The notes beneath the pieces were generated by a model. The model was given only the letters and a program-made list of their open reading frames with translations. It did no database searches and was not told the origin of the DNA. Both the position numbers and the translations under genes were made by a program. Below, piece by piece: positions 25,135-33,695 of a DNA stretch of 64,000 bases. Source of the stretch: Pseudomonas sp. GV085 (GTDB taxonomy: Bacteria; Pseudomonadota; Gammaproteobacteria; Pseudomonadales; Pseudomonadaceae); contig NZ_QAOV01000004.1 in the NCBI RefSeq assembly GCF_003050925.1, forward strand, positions 372,001-436,000. The letters are read 5' to 3'. The stretch's first letter is position 1; every line of letters starts with the position of its first letter.

Positions 25135-26466
25135 ATGAGCCTTAATGCACTGGAGGCGGGCGCGAGCCCGGCCGTTAGCCACGACACCGAAAAAGCCTTG
25201 GTCAGCAAAGTCGCCTGGCGTCTGATGCCGCTGATCATGGTCTGCTACCTGTTCGCCTTTTTCGACCGCATCAACATCAGCTTCGCCAAGTTTCAGCTGC
25301 AGACCGACCTGAGCCTGAGCGACACCGCTTACGGCCTCGGCGCCGGGTTGTTCGTGGTCGGTTATGTGATTTTCGAAGTGCCGAGCAACATGATGCTGTA
25401 CAAGGTCGGCGCCCGCCGCTGGATCGCCCGGATCATGATGTCCTGGGGCCTGGCCACGGCGGCCATGGTGTTCGTCAACAGCGAATGGCAGTTCTACGTG
25501 CTGCGCTTCGTGATCGGTGCGATGGAGGCGGGTTTCGCCCCGGGCGTGCTGTATTACCTGACACTGTGGTTCCCGCAGCACTACCGCGGGCGCATCACCT
25601 CGATGCTGTTCCTGTCGTCGGCATTTGCCGGCCTGGTGGGCGCGCCGTTCTCCGGGCTGGTGCTGCAACACCTCGACGGCTTCCTGCAAATGCGTGGCTG
25701 GCACTGGCTGTTCCTGCTCGGTGGCGTGCCGTGCATCGGCCTTGGTTTGCTGGTGCTGACCCTGCTCAAGGACCGCATCGAAGACGCCCATTGGCTGACG
25801 TCTTCGGAGAAGACCCTGCTGGCTAGCCGCATCGCCCGGCATGAGCCGCACAAGAGCGGTGGGTCGCTGCTCGCCGCGCTGCGGATTCCAGGTTTCCTGA
25901 CCTTGGGCCTGATCTATTTCCTGATTCAGGTGGCGTCCTACGGCTTGAATTTCTGGGCGCCGCAACTGATCCGCAGCGCCGGCACCGAAAGTCCGGTGAT
26001 GATCGGCTTGCTCACGGCCATCCCGTACATCTGCGGTGCCATCAGCATGGTGGTGATCGGACGCCTGTCCGATGCTTCTGGCGAGCGGCGCAAGTTTGTC
26101 GCCGGTCTGGTGGCGGTCGGCGCGATCGGTTTCTTCTGTGCAGGGATTTTCGCCAACCACACGACCTTCCTGATTGTCGCGTTGGGCCTGCTCGGTGCCG
26201 GGATCATCGCCTCTATCCCGAGCTTCTGGACCCTGCCGCCGAAACTGCTGGCCGGTGCCGGCGCGGGCGCTGCCGGCGGGATTGCGGTGATCAACACCCT
26301 GGGCCAGTTCGGCGGCATCGTCAGCCCGGTGATGGTCGGCCGGATCAAGGACCTGACCGGCAGCACCACGCCGGCGCTGTATGTCATTGGTGTCTGTGCG
26401 CTGATCGCGGTGGCGTTGCTGCTGTGGGGGTTGCCGCAGAAGTTGCGCACACTCGACAAGTTTTAA
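25135..26466 (+). CDS. MFS transporter, anion:cation symporter type
   Basis: 443 aa, 12 helices. The first helix has LMPLIMVCYLFAFFDRINIS followed by FAKFQLQTDL, the ACS/phthalate-permease signature for uptake of organic acids. ATG at 25135 follows CTGGAGAACCGCA. The longer frame reaching back through the REP pair is rejected. It probably imports the acid processed by the two preceding enzymes. Confidence 0.9.
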   Translation: MSLNALEAGASPAVSHDTEKALVSKVAWRLMPLIMVCYLFAFFDRINISFAKFQLQTDLSLSDTAYGLGAGLFVVGYVIFEVPSNMMLYKVGARRWIARIMMSWGLATAAMVFVNSEWQFYVLRFVIGAMEAGFAPGVLYYLTLWFPQHYRGRITSMLFLSSAFAGLVGAPFSGLVLQHLDGFLQMRGWHWLFLLGGVPCIGLGLLVLTLLKDRIEDAHWLTSSEKTLLASRIARHEPHKSGGSLLAALRIPGFLTLGLIYFLIQVASYGLNFWAPQLIRSAGTESPVMIGLLTAIPYICGAISMVVIGRLSDASGERRKFVAGLVAVGAIGFFCAGIFANHTTFLIVALGLLGAGIIASIPSFWTLPPKLLAGAGAGAAGGIAVINTLGQFGGIVSPVMVGRIKDLTGSTTPALYVIGVCALIAVALLLWGLPQKLRTLDKF

Positions 26467-26540
26467 AAGATCGCAGCCTTCGGCAGCTCCTACTCGGACC
26501 ACGCATCCCCGTAGGAGCTGCCGGAGGCTGCGATCTTTTG
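26464..26540. repeat. Large palindromic repeat, GAGCTGCCGAAGGCTGCGATC class
   Basis: AAAAGATCGCAGCCTTCGGC and GTAGGAGCTGCCGGAGGCTG arms with a short centre. It starts at the stop codon of the MFS gene. Confidence 0.9.
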
Positions 26541-26583
26541 ATCTTCAAGAAGTCGCTGTCATCGCTTTTTCCGCAGCGTCACG

Positions 26584-26820
26584 AGTTGCGCTTCTCGAGG
26601 TCTGCGCGATATCCATGAGTCGACATTGGTCGTTGTGCCGCCACCCTTTCAGATTCCGTCGTTCACCTTTGTACTGGTCTGGCACAAGCGGCGGGGCGGG
26701 GATCAGGCGTTGAACTGGTTGAATCGCAGGATTGAGGAGGGGGAGCGATCGCTAGAGGCTTTTCTAAAATGGCCTTTACCAATTGGAAGGTGGCAGGCGA
26801 CGCGTATGAAAAATTCGTAG
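26584..26820 (+). pseudogene. Probable 3' remnant of a LysR-family regulator
   Basis: The plus frame reads PPPFQIPSFTFVLVWHKRRG and DQALNWLNRRI, very like the C-terminal end of LysR ligand-binding domains (PxLPxFxxxLVWHxRxxxDPAxxWLR). No matching 5' part is present upstream; it begins after the palindromic repeat. The end overlaps the toxin gene on the other strand. Read as a degraded gene; moderate confidence only. Confidence 0.45.
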
Positions 26821-27060
26821 TACCTGAAGCCGACCTTGGCGAACCCGGTAGGGAATCAAATAGGGGCGATCAGGCATGATCCATTCCCGGGTACCGGGTA
26901 AGCGTCCTTCACGACCTGTCGCTGGAAATCGGGCACGGTGATCGACACTGGCGAGAATTGCCTGGACAAAATCTGCAGCAGCTTTTGGGTTCTCGATGGC
27001 GATGTACGCGGCTTCGTCATCCAGATTCTTTAACGCCGTACGCAACCACTCAACGCGCAT
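26776..27060 (-). CDS. RelE/ParE-superfamily toxin
   Basis: 94 aa. MRVEWLRTALKNLDDEAAYI, then AADFVQAILASVDHRARFPA and RPYLIPYRVRQGRLQVLRIFHTRR (two adjacent stretches) match the ParE/RelE fold. Such toxins act on DNA gyrase or mRNA in the ribosome; this one looks ParE-like. It overlaps the antitoxin gene by 11 bases, antitoxin first. Confidence 0.88.
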   Translation of the reverse strand: MRVEWLRTALKNLDDEAAYIAIENPKAAADFVQAILASVDHRARFPATGREGRLPGTREWIMPDRPYLIPYRVRQGRLQVLRIFHTRRLPPSNW

Positions 27061-27289
27061 TCGCCGTCCACTTGTCAGCCATTGCGTTCACTTCTTCTTG
27101 TGTCGCGAAGTCACCTTCATCGGCTTCTTTCAAGGCTTTCTGAATTTCCTCGATTTGCCACGCTTCACGGGCCAGGTATTCACGCAGCGCATCCACGGCC
27201 AGAAATGATTTACTGCGGCCCGTTGCTTTGGAAAGACTCGCGAGGGTATCGGCGATATCGTCTGGTATGCGCAGGGACATAACTGACAT
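27050..27289 (-). CDS. RHH (CopG-like) antitoxin
   Basis: 79 aa. SVMSLRIPDDIADTLASLSK is the ribbon and first helix; a charged C-terminal helix (about 50-79) would wrap the toxin. ATG at 27289 is used; a second ATG at 27280 (MSLRIP) is possible. The start region is preceded by a palindrome. Neutralises the following toxin and probably represses the pair. Confidence 0.88.
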   Translation of the reverse strand: MSVMSLRIPDDIADTLASLSKATGRSKSFLAVDALREYLAREAWQIEEIQKALKEADEGDFATQEEVNAMADKWTANAR

Positions 27290-27300
27290 GGTGGTCTCGA

Positions 27301-27329
27301 TGTAGTGGTTTGTAATACAACATACTACA
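27301..27329. promoter_or_regulatory. Palindromic operator of the toxin-antitoxin pair
   Basis: An 11-base perfect palindrome TTGTAATACAA at 27310-27320 is flanked by TGTAGT (27301-27306) and ACTACA (27324-27329). It sits 12-40 bases upstream of the antitoxin start, where RHH antitoxins bind. Confidence 0.65.
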
Positions 27330-27442
27330 CCGTCATCTGTGGGGCGGGGCCAGCCCGTTCGTCTGTCGAGATGTTTCAGTCGACAGGCAATGACCTGATA
27401 TAGACTGGCCACCATTTACCAAGCCGTTCAAAAGGATTCCCC

Positions 27443-28081
27443 ATGACCCCATCGTTGCTAATGGCCGTGCTTGCCTCGGGTTTTATCTACGGCATCACCC
27501 CGGGGCCGGGTGTGCTGGCGGTGTTCGGCATTGGTGCGGCCCATGGGCGACGGGCCGGGGCGGGGTTTCTGTGCGGGCATTTGCTCGGCGATGTGCTCTG
27601 GTGCAGCACGGCGCTGATCGCGATTGTCGGTGCGCGGGAGATCGGCAGTACCGCGTTCGACGTGCTCGGTGTGCTCAGCGGCCTGTACCTGTTCTGGCTC
27701 GGCTGGCGTGCGGTGCGCGCCCGGCGCAGCAGCGTTGATGCGCCACAGGGGCCGGCGCGGCAACCGTTCTGGCACGGCATTCTGTTCGGTTTGACCAATC
27801 CGAAGGCCTATCCGGTGGCGGTGGCGACGTTCACGGCACTGTTGTCGAGCCGCGCGGAACTGCTCCACTGGTCAATGCTGCCGGCGCTGATCGCTCTGAG
27901 TTTCGTCGGCGGGTTGCTCGCCTACGCTATTCTCATTGGCGTTGTCGGTGCGCGGCGAGTGCGCAGCCTGTACCAGCGTCATGAACTGGCAATTACCCGG
28001 TTGTGCGGGGTGATGTTCATCGGGTTTGCCATCAACGCGCTGGTCCATGCGTTGCCGGGGCTGATGCCGAACAAGGCTTGA
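27443..28081 (+). CDS. LysE-family amino-acid exporter
   Basis: 212 aa with about six membrane helices. FIYGITPGPGVLAVFGIGAAHG (about 14-35, read in two parts) is the LysE/RhtB signature near the N-terminus. Likely an inner-membrane exporter of an amino acid; the substrate is unknown. Confidence 0.9.
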   Translation: MTPSLLMAVLASGFIYGITPGPGVLAVFGIGAAHGRRAGAGFLCGHLLGDVLWCSTALIAIVGAREIGSTAFDVLGVLSGLYLFWLGWRAVRARRSSVDAPQGPARQPFWHGILFGLTNPKAYPVAVATFTALLSSRAELLHWSMLPALIALSFVGGLLAYAILIGVVGARRVRSLYQRHELAITRLCGVMFIGFAINALVHALPGLMPNKA

Positions 28082-28160
28082 ATGTGATCACAAGGACGCA
28101 AGGCCGACAGGGCAGGGATGATTGATGAGCACTGCATAATCGGGACACCCACGCTGAACC

Positions 28161-29507
28161 ATGGAAAACCGAAACTCCGCGCCGCTGGCGAGCTATATCG
28201 ATCTGTTGCTGGACGCCGTCTGCGCGGTGGATAAACAAGGCCGTTTCGTCTTTGTCAGTGCGGCGTGCGAGCGCATTTTCGGCTACAGCGCCGATGAAAT
28301 GATCGGAGAGACGATGATCGATATGGTGCACCCGGCCGATCGCCAGCGCACCCTCGACGCCGCCCGGGAAATCATGGGCGGCGAACCCAAGCTCAACTTC
28401 GAAAACCGCTACCTGCGCAAGGATGGTCGCGTGGTGCACATCCTCTGGTCGGCACGTTGGTCCGAGGACGATCAATTGCGCATCGCGGTGGCCCGCGACA
28501 TCACCGAACGCAAGCAGGCCGAATCCCGGCAGGCCGCGCTGTATGCGATTTCCGAAGCGGCCCACGCGGCGGAGGATCTGCTGGCGTTGTTCAAGCGCAT
28601 CCACATGATCATCGGCGAATGGCTGCCGGCACTGAATTTTTCCGTGGCGCTGTACGACGAGCGCTGCGCGCAGTTGAATTTCCCTTATCACGTCGATGAC
28701 CACGAGCCACAGCCCGAACAGCCCGGAACCATGACCGGGCGCCTGTGCACCGAAGTGATCCGCACGGGGCAGCCGATCCTGTTGACCCCGGACCAGAACA
28801 CACCGCCTGCCGGCTTCGAAGTGCTGTTGACCGGGCAGAACGCCCCGTGTTGGCTGGGGGTGCCGCTGAACTCGCAAAACGGCACCATTGGCGCGTTGAT
28901 CGTCAAAAGCATTCCGGGCGGCGAGCGCTACACCGAGCAAGACAAGGAACTGCTGCAATACGTCTGCGCCCAGGTCGCAACCGCCATCGAGCGCAAGCAA
29001 CTGCATGCCCGCCTGCAATACATGGCCCAGTACGACCAATTGACCCAGTTACCCAATCGCGAATTGCTGCGCGACCGGCTCAAGGCATCACTGCAAGCGG
29101 CCCGGGAGGACCGCGGGCGCATGGCGCTGTTGTACGTCGACCTCGACCGCTTCAAGCAAGTCAACGACACCCATGGCCACGCGGTCGGCGACATGCTGCT
29201 GCAAGCGGTGGCCAACCGGCTCAAGGGCTGCGTGCGGGAAACCGATACCGTGGCCCGCATCGGCGGCGATGAATTCGTGGTGTTGTTGCACAGCATTCGC
29301 GCTGCGGGCGATACCGACATCGTGGTCGAGAAAATCCGTCAGGTCCTGGTCCAGCCCCTGCGCCTGGACGGGCACAGCGTGAACATCCAGCCAAGTATCG
29401 GCGTCGCCCGATACCCCGATCACGGCACCGAAGAGAAGCAATTGTTCCGGCATGCCGACGAGGCAATGTACTGCGCCAAACGCGAGCATCACCTGCGACT
29501 GGTCTGA
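28161..29507 (+). CDS. Diguanylate cyclase with PAS and GAF domains
   Basis: 448 aa. A PAS domain (about 8-125), a GAF domain (about 135-285) and a GGDEF domain (about 290-448). The active site GGDEF is intact at about 368-372. The I-site RETD lies five residues before it, so product inhibition is expected. No membrane helices: a cytosolic sensor making cyclic-di-GMP. Monocistronic. Confidence 0.94.
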   Translation: MENRNSAPLASYIDLLLDAVCAVDKQGRFVFVSAACERIFGYSADEMIGETMIDMVHPADRQRTLDAAREIMGGEPKLNFENRYLRKDGRVVHILWSARWSEDDQLRIAVARDITERKQAESRQAALYAISEAAHAAEDLLALFKRIHMIIGEWLPALNFSVALYDERCAQLNFPYHVDDHEPQPEQPGTMTGRLCTEVIRTGQPILLTPDQNTPPAGFEVLLTGQNAPCWLGVPLNSQNGTIGALIVKSIPGGERYTEQDKELLQYVCAQVATAIERKQLHARLQYMAQYDQLTQLPNRELLRDRLKASLQAAREDRGRMALLYVDLDRFKQVNDTHGHAVGDMLLQAVANRLKGCVRETDTVARIGGDEFVVLLHSIRAAGDTDIVVEKIRQVLVQPLRLDGHSVNIQPSIGVARYPDHGTEEKQLFRHADEAMYCAKREHHLRLV

Positions 29508-29624
29508 AAACCGGGCACCGTTCGTCGTGGTATCCATGCAATTTTCTAAACCTTTTGGGACGCGCAACTTCAGATTCTATGGGGGCTACAGCTCGCCGCG
29601 ATCATCACCAGGAGGAAGAGAATC

Positions 29625-29783
29625 ATGCCTAATTCAAGAAACTCGAACTCGGGGAATTTCGCTAACGATCGAACGAAGGCCTCTGAAGCCGGTCGCAAGG
29701 GTGGGAAAACCACCACCACGACCGTCGATAAAGACCCGGCGAAACCCGACATGAGCCGCAAGGGCGGTCAGAAAACCCGCTAA
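29625..29783 (+). CDS. KGG-motif stress-associated small protein
   Basis: 52 aa starting at ATG 29625 behind AGGAGGAAGAG. It has the repeated motif EAGRKGGKTT and SRKGGQKTR typical of the KGG (con-10/GsiB-like) hydrophilic stress proteins. The following gene is a DUF4142 protein, also linked to stress in many genomes. Regulation by a stress sigma factor is likely but no promoter was assigned. Confidence 0.85.
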   Translation: MPNSRNSNSGNFANDRTKASEAGRKGGKTTTTTVDKDPAKPDMSRKGGQKTR

Positions 29784-29855
29784 AGGATGCAGGTGGTTTT
29801 GATTGAGAGGCGGGGGCGAACGCTCCCGTTTGAACTTTTCAAGGAGGGCGCGACC

Positions 29856-30359
29856 ATGAACCGGATGGCCACCCGATTATGTAATGCCAGTTTTGCCACG
29901 TTACTGGGCCTGATTGCCAGCAGCGCCTTTGCCCAGTCGCCCGCCGAATTCATCGACGAGGCCTCGGCAAAAGGTATCGCCGATATCGAAGCGAGCCGCC
30001 TGGCGCACCAGAAATCCGAGTCCAAAGAGGTCAAGGACTACACCATCGTCGTCATCAACGACCGCACCACTGCGAACCAGCACCTGGCGAAAATCGCCAA
30101 GAAACTCGACTTACCGGTCGCTCCACGCGAAGAGGTTGTCGAAAAGGCCAAAGCCCTGATGCCACAAGTCATGGATGGGGTGACTTTCGATGAGGCCTAT
30201 ACAGCCAGTCAGGTGAAGACCACCCAGGAAGCCATCGATCAGTTGCAACGGGAAGCACAGACCACCGACCTGCCGGAAATCAAGGCGTTCGCCGAAGAAA
30301 CCCTGCCGAAATTGCAAAATCATCTGCAAATGGCCAAGGCGTTGCAGGCTAAAAGTTGA
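29856..30359 (+). CDS. DUF4142 exported protein
   Basis: 167 aa with a signal peptide (about 1-26, ending AFA). The body is a helical bundle: FIDEASAKGIADIEASRLA and the conserved HLAKIAKKLDLP block. ATG at 29856 follows AAGGAGG. A periplasmic ferritin-like helical protein of unknown function. Confidence 0.88.
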   Translation: MNRMATRLCNASFATLLGLIASSAFAQSPAEFIDEASAKGIADIEASRLAHQKSESKEVKDYTIVVINDRTTANQHLAKIAKKLDLPVAPREEVVEKAKALMPQVMDGVTFDEAYTASQVKTTQEAIDQLQREAQTTDLPEIKAFAEETLPKLQNHLQMAKALQAKS

Positions 30360-30378
30360 GCATAAGGATTGAACGCAC

Positions 30379-30411
30379 ACGGCGCGGGACTTCGGTCACG
30401 CGCCGTTTTTA
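30379..30411 (+). terminator. Rho-independent terminator after the DUF4142 gene
   Basis: Stem ACGGCGCG (30379-30386)/CGCGCCGT (30399-30406), followed by TTTT. Confidence 0.85.
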
Positions 30412-30414
30412 TTT

Positions 30415-30578
30415 TCACTGATCCAGAGGCGGTTTGGGGTTATGCGTTGGATTCGGACTATTGAGGTCGAACACCTCGTTCTCGCCCATGGCGCGGTAAT
30501 GCCTGCGCAGTGCCTTCAGGAATGTCCGGGGCTACCGGCCCAGTGGGCGAGTGTCTGCGCGTTTTTTGCGAGTTTCAT
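30415..30578 (-). pseudogene. Possible frameshifted small gene
   Basis: ATG at 30578 has an AAGGAG site and opens MKLAKNAQTLAHWAGSPGHS, then stops. The shifted frame continues without stop as TFLKALRRHYRAMGENEVFD and NSPNPTHNPKPPLDQ to a stop at 30415. Together they would give a protein of about 54 aa. One frame change within about 10 bases of position 30518 would join them. No family recognised; the 20-aa frame alone may instead be real. Confidence 0.35.
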
Positions 30579-30790
30579 GACCTTGCTCCTTGTAGGGGAT
30601 GAACCTGAAGTTCAGACATAGGTGGCGAGATGATAATGCGGCTAGGGTTGCGACCCAATGAAGCAAGGCGGTGGGCAAGATCTTAATTCTTGGTGGGATT
30701 CTTCCTTTGTGCCGGTTTGTGTCTAGTATCAATAGCAGTCAATTTGCCAGCATGTATTCACACGGATCGAAACCGGAAAAGAGGCTACTC
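30420..30790. other. Gap before the HsdR_N gene
   Basis: About 370 bases. Apart from the small broken frame above there is an AT-richer stretch (30640-30790) that should hold the promoter of the next gene. The base composition falls here compared with the flanks. Confidence 0.5.
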
Positions 30791-31876
30791 ATGGAATTCT
30801 TCGAAAAGTTAGCAAGTCTCGCTGCCAAAGTTCGTTTGCAGGGCGCTGCCATTCAAACGGAAGAAGCGACCAAGAATGCTTTTGTCATGCCCTTTATCAG
30901 CACGGTGCTGGGCTACGATGTTTTCGATCCGACGGAAGTGACACCTGAATTCGTTTGCGATATTGGAACGAAGAAAGGGGAGAAAATTGACTACGCAATC
31001 ATGAAGGCAGGAGAGGTACAGATCCTCATCGAGTGCAAGAAAATAGGCGAGCCACTGCACATCAATCATGCCTCCCAACTGTTTCGCTATTTCCATGTCA
31101 CCAGTGCTCGAATTTCCATTCTCACTAACGGTCAGGTCTATAAGTTTTTCACTGATCTGGATGCACCGAACAAGATGGACGAGAAGCCATTCCTAGAACT
31201 CGACCTGCTGGATATCGACGAGTATTCCGTCCCAGAATTGGTGAAGCTCACCAAATCTGCATTCGATGTGGATTCGATCATCAGCGCCGCAGGTGAGTTG
31301 AAGTATGTCAGCCAAATCAAAAAGGTGATTGCTTCTCAGGTCAGCAAGCCTGATGACGACTTCGTCAAAGTATTTGCTTCTCGGGTTTACGACGGGGTGA
31401 TTACTCAGAAGGTCCGCGAGCAGTTTCATGAATTGACGAGAAAGGCTGTAGTGCAGTTTCTCAACGACCAAATCAATGACCGGCTCAAGTCGGCTATGAG
31501 TGGCTCCATCCAGCCTGCGCTCGCCTCTGTACCGGTCGCTACCGGTGGCACTGAGCATTCAGATGTTCGAGACGAGTCAGAGGACAAGGTTCTGACGACA
31601 TTGGAAGAGCTGGAGGGCTATCACATCGTCCGGGCCGTGGTTCGGTCGGTTGTTGATGCCAAGCGGATTGTTCAGCGCGATACACAGAGTTACTTCGGCA
31701 TCCTGCTCGACGACAACAACCGCAAACCGATCTGCCGACTGCACTTCAATCGATCACAGAAATACATCGGCATATTTGACGAAGAGAAGAATGAAACCCG
31801 GCATGCAATCAACTCCATTGATGACATTTACGAGTACTCGGATCATTTGAAGAAGACTGTCGGGTACTACGATTAA
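30791..31876 (+). CDS. HsdR N-terminal-domain (PD-(D/E)xK nuclease fold) orphan protein
   Basis: 361 aa. The type I restriction HSDR_N fold is at about 20-150: KIDYAIM gives the acidic residue and QILIECKK the ExK catalytic pair, with an EEATKNAFVMPFI lead. No helicase/translocase domain follows, and no methylase or specificity gene is adjacent. ATG at 30791 with AAAAGAGG upstream is preferred over a GTG at 30671. Codon use is less GC-rich than its neighbours, which suggests transfer. Possible nuclease or regulator; a defence role is inference. Confidence 0.8.
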   Translation: MEFFEKLASLAAKVRLQGAAIQTEEATKNAFVMPFISTVLGYDVFDPTEVTPEFVCDIGTKKGEKIDYAIMKAGEVQILIECKKIGEPLHINHASQLFRYFHVTSARISILTNGQVYKFFTDLDAPNKMDEKPFLELDLLDIDEYSVPELVKLTKSAFDVDSIISAAGELKYVSQIKKVIASQVSKPDDDFVKVFASRVYDGVITQKVREQFHELTRKAVVQFLNDQINDRLKSAMSGSIQPALASVPVATGGTEHSDVRDESEDKVLTTLEELEGYHIVRAVVRSVVDAKRIVQRDTQSYFGILLDDNNRKPICRLHFNRSQKYIGIFDEEKNETRHAINSIDDIYEYSDHLKKTVGYYD

Positions 31877-31941
31877 GATTGCTGTCTAGCGACGAAAAAA
31901 TTGGTTAATCGAGCCTAGGCCGGTCAGTTAAGGTGAAAAAC

Positions 31942-32032
31942 TGTGGGAGCGAGCTTGCTCGCGATAGCGCCATGTCAGTCGACGACGATGTTGACTGTGC
32001 AATCGCCATCGCGAGCAAGCTCGCTCCCACAG
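31942..32032. repeat. REP pair (REPIN), GAGCGAGCTTGCTCGC variant
   Basis: TGTGGGAGCGAGCTTGCTCG at the left and its complement at 32008-32032, spacer about 42 bases. Confidence 0.93.
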
Positions 32033-32137
32033 AAGTTTTCGCAACAAAGGTGGAATAGAGCAGAGCCTATTGGCCGATGTATCGTAGTGAACTGGTGGTC
32101 TGCCCAGATCACGACATCGCACCGACAGGAGAACGCA

Positions 32138-32908
32138 ATGAGTTGGTCCGCCAAACAGTACGTCGCTTTTGAAGATGAACGCACCCGTCCCGCCCGCGAC
32201 CTGCTGGCGGCCATCCCCGCCGGGGACGTGCGCTTGGCCATCGATATCGGTTGCGGGCCCGGCAACTCCACCGAGTTGCTGGTGGAGCGTTTTGCCGATG
32301 CCACGGTGCGTGGGCTGGACAGTTCCAGCGACATGATCGACGCCGCTCGCAAGCGCTTGCCGCAGGTGCAGTTCGACATCGCCGACATCGACACCTGGAA
32401 TGACAGTGGCCCGTTCGATGTGATTTTCGCCAACGCGGTGTTGCAGTGGGTGCCTGATCACGCCACGTTGCTACCGTCGCTGGTGAGCAAACTGGCGCCG
32501 GGTGGCAGCCTGGCCGTGCAGATGCCTGACAACCTGAATGAACACTCGCACCGCTTGATGCGTGAAGTCGCCGCTGATGGCCCTTGGGTCGGCAAACTGG
32601 CAGGCGCCGCTGGGCAGAGGGCTGAAATGGCCGATGCCAGCGGTTACTACTCGATACTCAAAGCCTGCTGCACCCGCGTCGATGTGTGGCGCACCACTTA
32701 CCACCATCCTTTGGCGGGCGGCGCGTCTGGCGTGGTGGAGTGGTTCAAGGGCAGCGCACTGCGGCCGTTTCTCGATCCGCTGGATGAGACGGAACGGGCT
32801 CAGTATCTGAAGCAGTATCAGGTTGCTATCGAGCGGGCGCATCCGGTATTGGCCGATGGTTCGGTGCTGTTGCCGTTTCCGCGACTGTTTATCGTTGCGA
32901 CCCGCTGA
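32138..32908 (+). CDS. tam: Trans-aconitate 2-methyltransferase
   Basis: Methylates trans-aconitate, a side product of aconitase, in the cytosol. 256 aa against 252 for E. coli Tam. SAM motif I is AIDIGCGPGNSTELL, and opening WSAKQYVAFEDERTRPARDL is the Tam hallmark. ATG at 32138 follows CAGGAGAAC. The next gene converges across a shared terminator. Confidence 0.92.
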   Translation: MSWSAKQYVAFEDERTRPARDLLAAIPAGDVRLAIDIGCGPGNSTELLVERFADATVRGLDSSSDMIDAARKRLPQVQFDIADIDTWNDSGPFDVIFANAVLQWVPDHATLLPSLVSKLAPGGSLAVQMPDNLNEHSHRLMREVAADGPWVGKLAGAAGQRAEMADASGYYSILKACCTRVDVWRTTYHHPLAGGASGVVEWFKGSALRPFLDPLDETERAQYLKQYQVAIERAHPVLADGSVLLPFPRLFIVATR

Positions 32909-32912
32909 TGGG

Positions 32913-32943
32913 AAAAAGGGACAGGCTTATCTGTCCCTTTTTT
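32913..32943. terminator. Bidirectional terminator between tam and methyltransferase gene
   Basis: AAAAAGGGACAG/CTGTCCCTTTTTT with a six-base loop, symmetric for both converging genes. Confidence 0.92.
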
Positions 32944-32948
32944 ATCCA

Positions 32949-33677
32949 TCAACGCTGAACGCCGACCAACATCATCATTGGCCGTTCCCGCTCTTCGGCA
33001 AGGGCCGGTTGCGCCGCCACCTCGGCATCGCTCGGCCCCCATTCGTTGACATGGCGGATGCTGAAACCCGCCGCTATCAGCGAGTTGAACAACGTCCCGA
33101 TGGTTCGATGCTGCTTGATCACGCCGTCCGCCAGCCAGTTGGTCACGCGCTCGCCTTCCATCTGATAACCGTCCACGGGCCAACTTTTGCGGCCCTCGGC
33201 ATCGATGGTCCAGCCAGGATTGCGCGGTGCCATGAAGATCGGGTGCTCGATGGAGAACACGAAATGCGATCCGGGTTTGAGGGCTGCGTAGACATGCGTG
33301 AACAGTCCAGGCAAGTCCTTGATGTAATGCAGTGCCAGGGAGCTGTAGGCCAGATCGAACGTGGCGGCGGGCAGATCGAGCTGTTCCAGGTCGGCGCGCT
33401 CATAACGGATGTTGGATGCGGATGTGGACTTGCGTGCCTGTTCCAGCATCTTTTCCGAAACATCCAGACCGAGCACGCATTCGGCGCCTTGCTCACTGGC
33501 CCAGCGGCAAAACCAACCGTAGCCGCAACCCAGATCCACCACCTTCAAACCCTGCATGGGCGGCAGCATGGCCTTCAGTGCAGGCCATTCCGGCGCGGCA
33601 TCGAGACCGCCGATGGAGCGGGCCATCTGGCTGTAGCTCTGGAAAAATTCAGGGTCGTCGTAGATGTTTTGAGTCAT
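32949..33677 (-). CDS. Class I SAM-dependent methyltransferase (UbiE/Methyltransf_11-like)
   Basis: 242 aa. Motif I is VVDLGCGYGWFCRWASEQGA (about 47-66); the post-I acidic residue is in VLGLDVSEKML. The N-terminus opens NIYDDPEFFQSYSQMARS. A small-molecule methyltransferase; substrate unknown. It lies 18 bases after the HicB gene and ends at the shared terminator. Confidence 0.88.
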   Translation of the reverse strand: MTQNIYDDPEFFQSYSQMARSIGGLDAAPEWPALKAMLPPMQGLKVVDLGCGYGWFCRWASEQGAECVLGLDVSEKMLEQARKSTSASNIRYERADLEQLDLPAATFDLAYSSLALHYIKDLPGLFTHVYAALKPGSHFVFSIEHPIFMAPRNPGWTIDAEGRKSWPVDGYQMEGERVTNWLADGVIKQHRTIGTLFNSLIAAGFSIRHVNEWGPSDAEVAAQPALAEERERPMMMLVGVQR

Positions 33678-33695
33678 GTCAGGGCTCTACTCAGT

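Noticed and set aside
25078..26502. 474-codon frame opposite the MFS transporter
   Set aside because: Antisense shadow with Gln/His/Arg-rich composition; the plus frame has clear membrane helices and family motifs.
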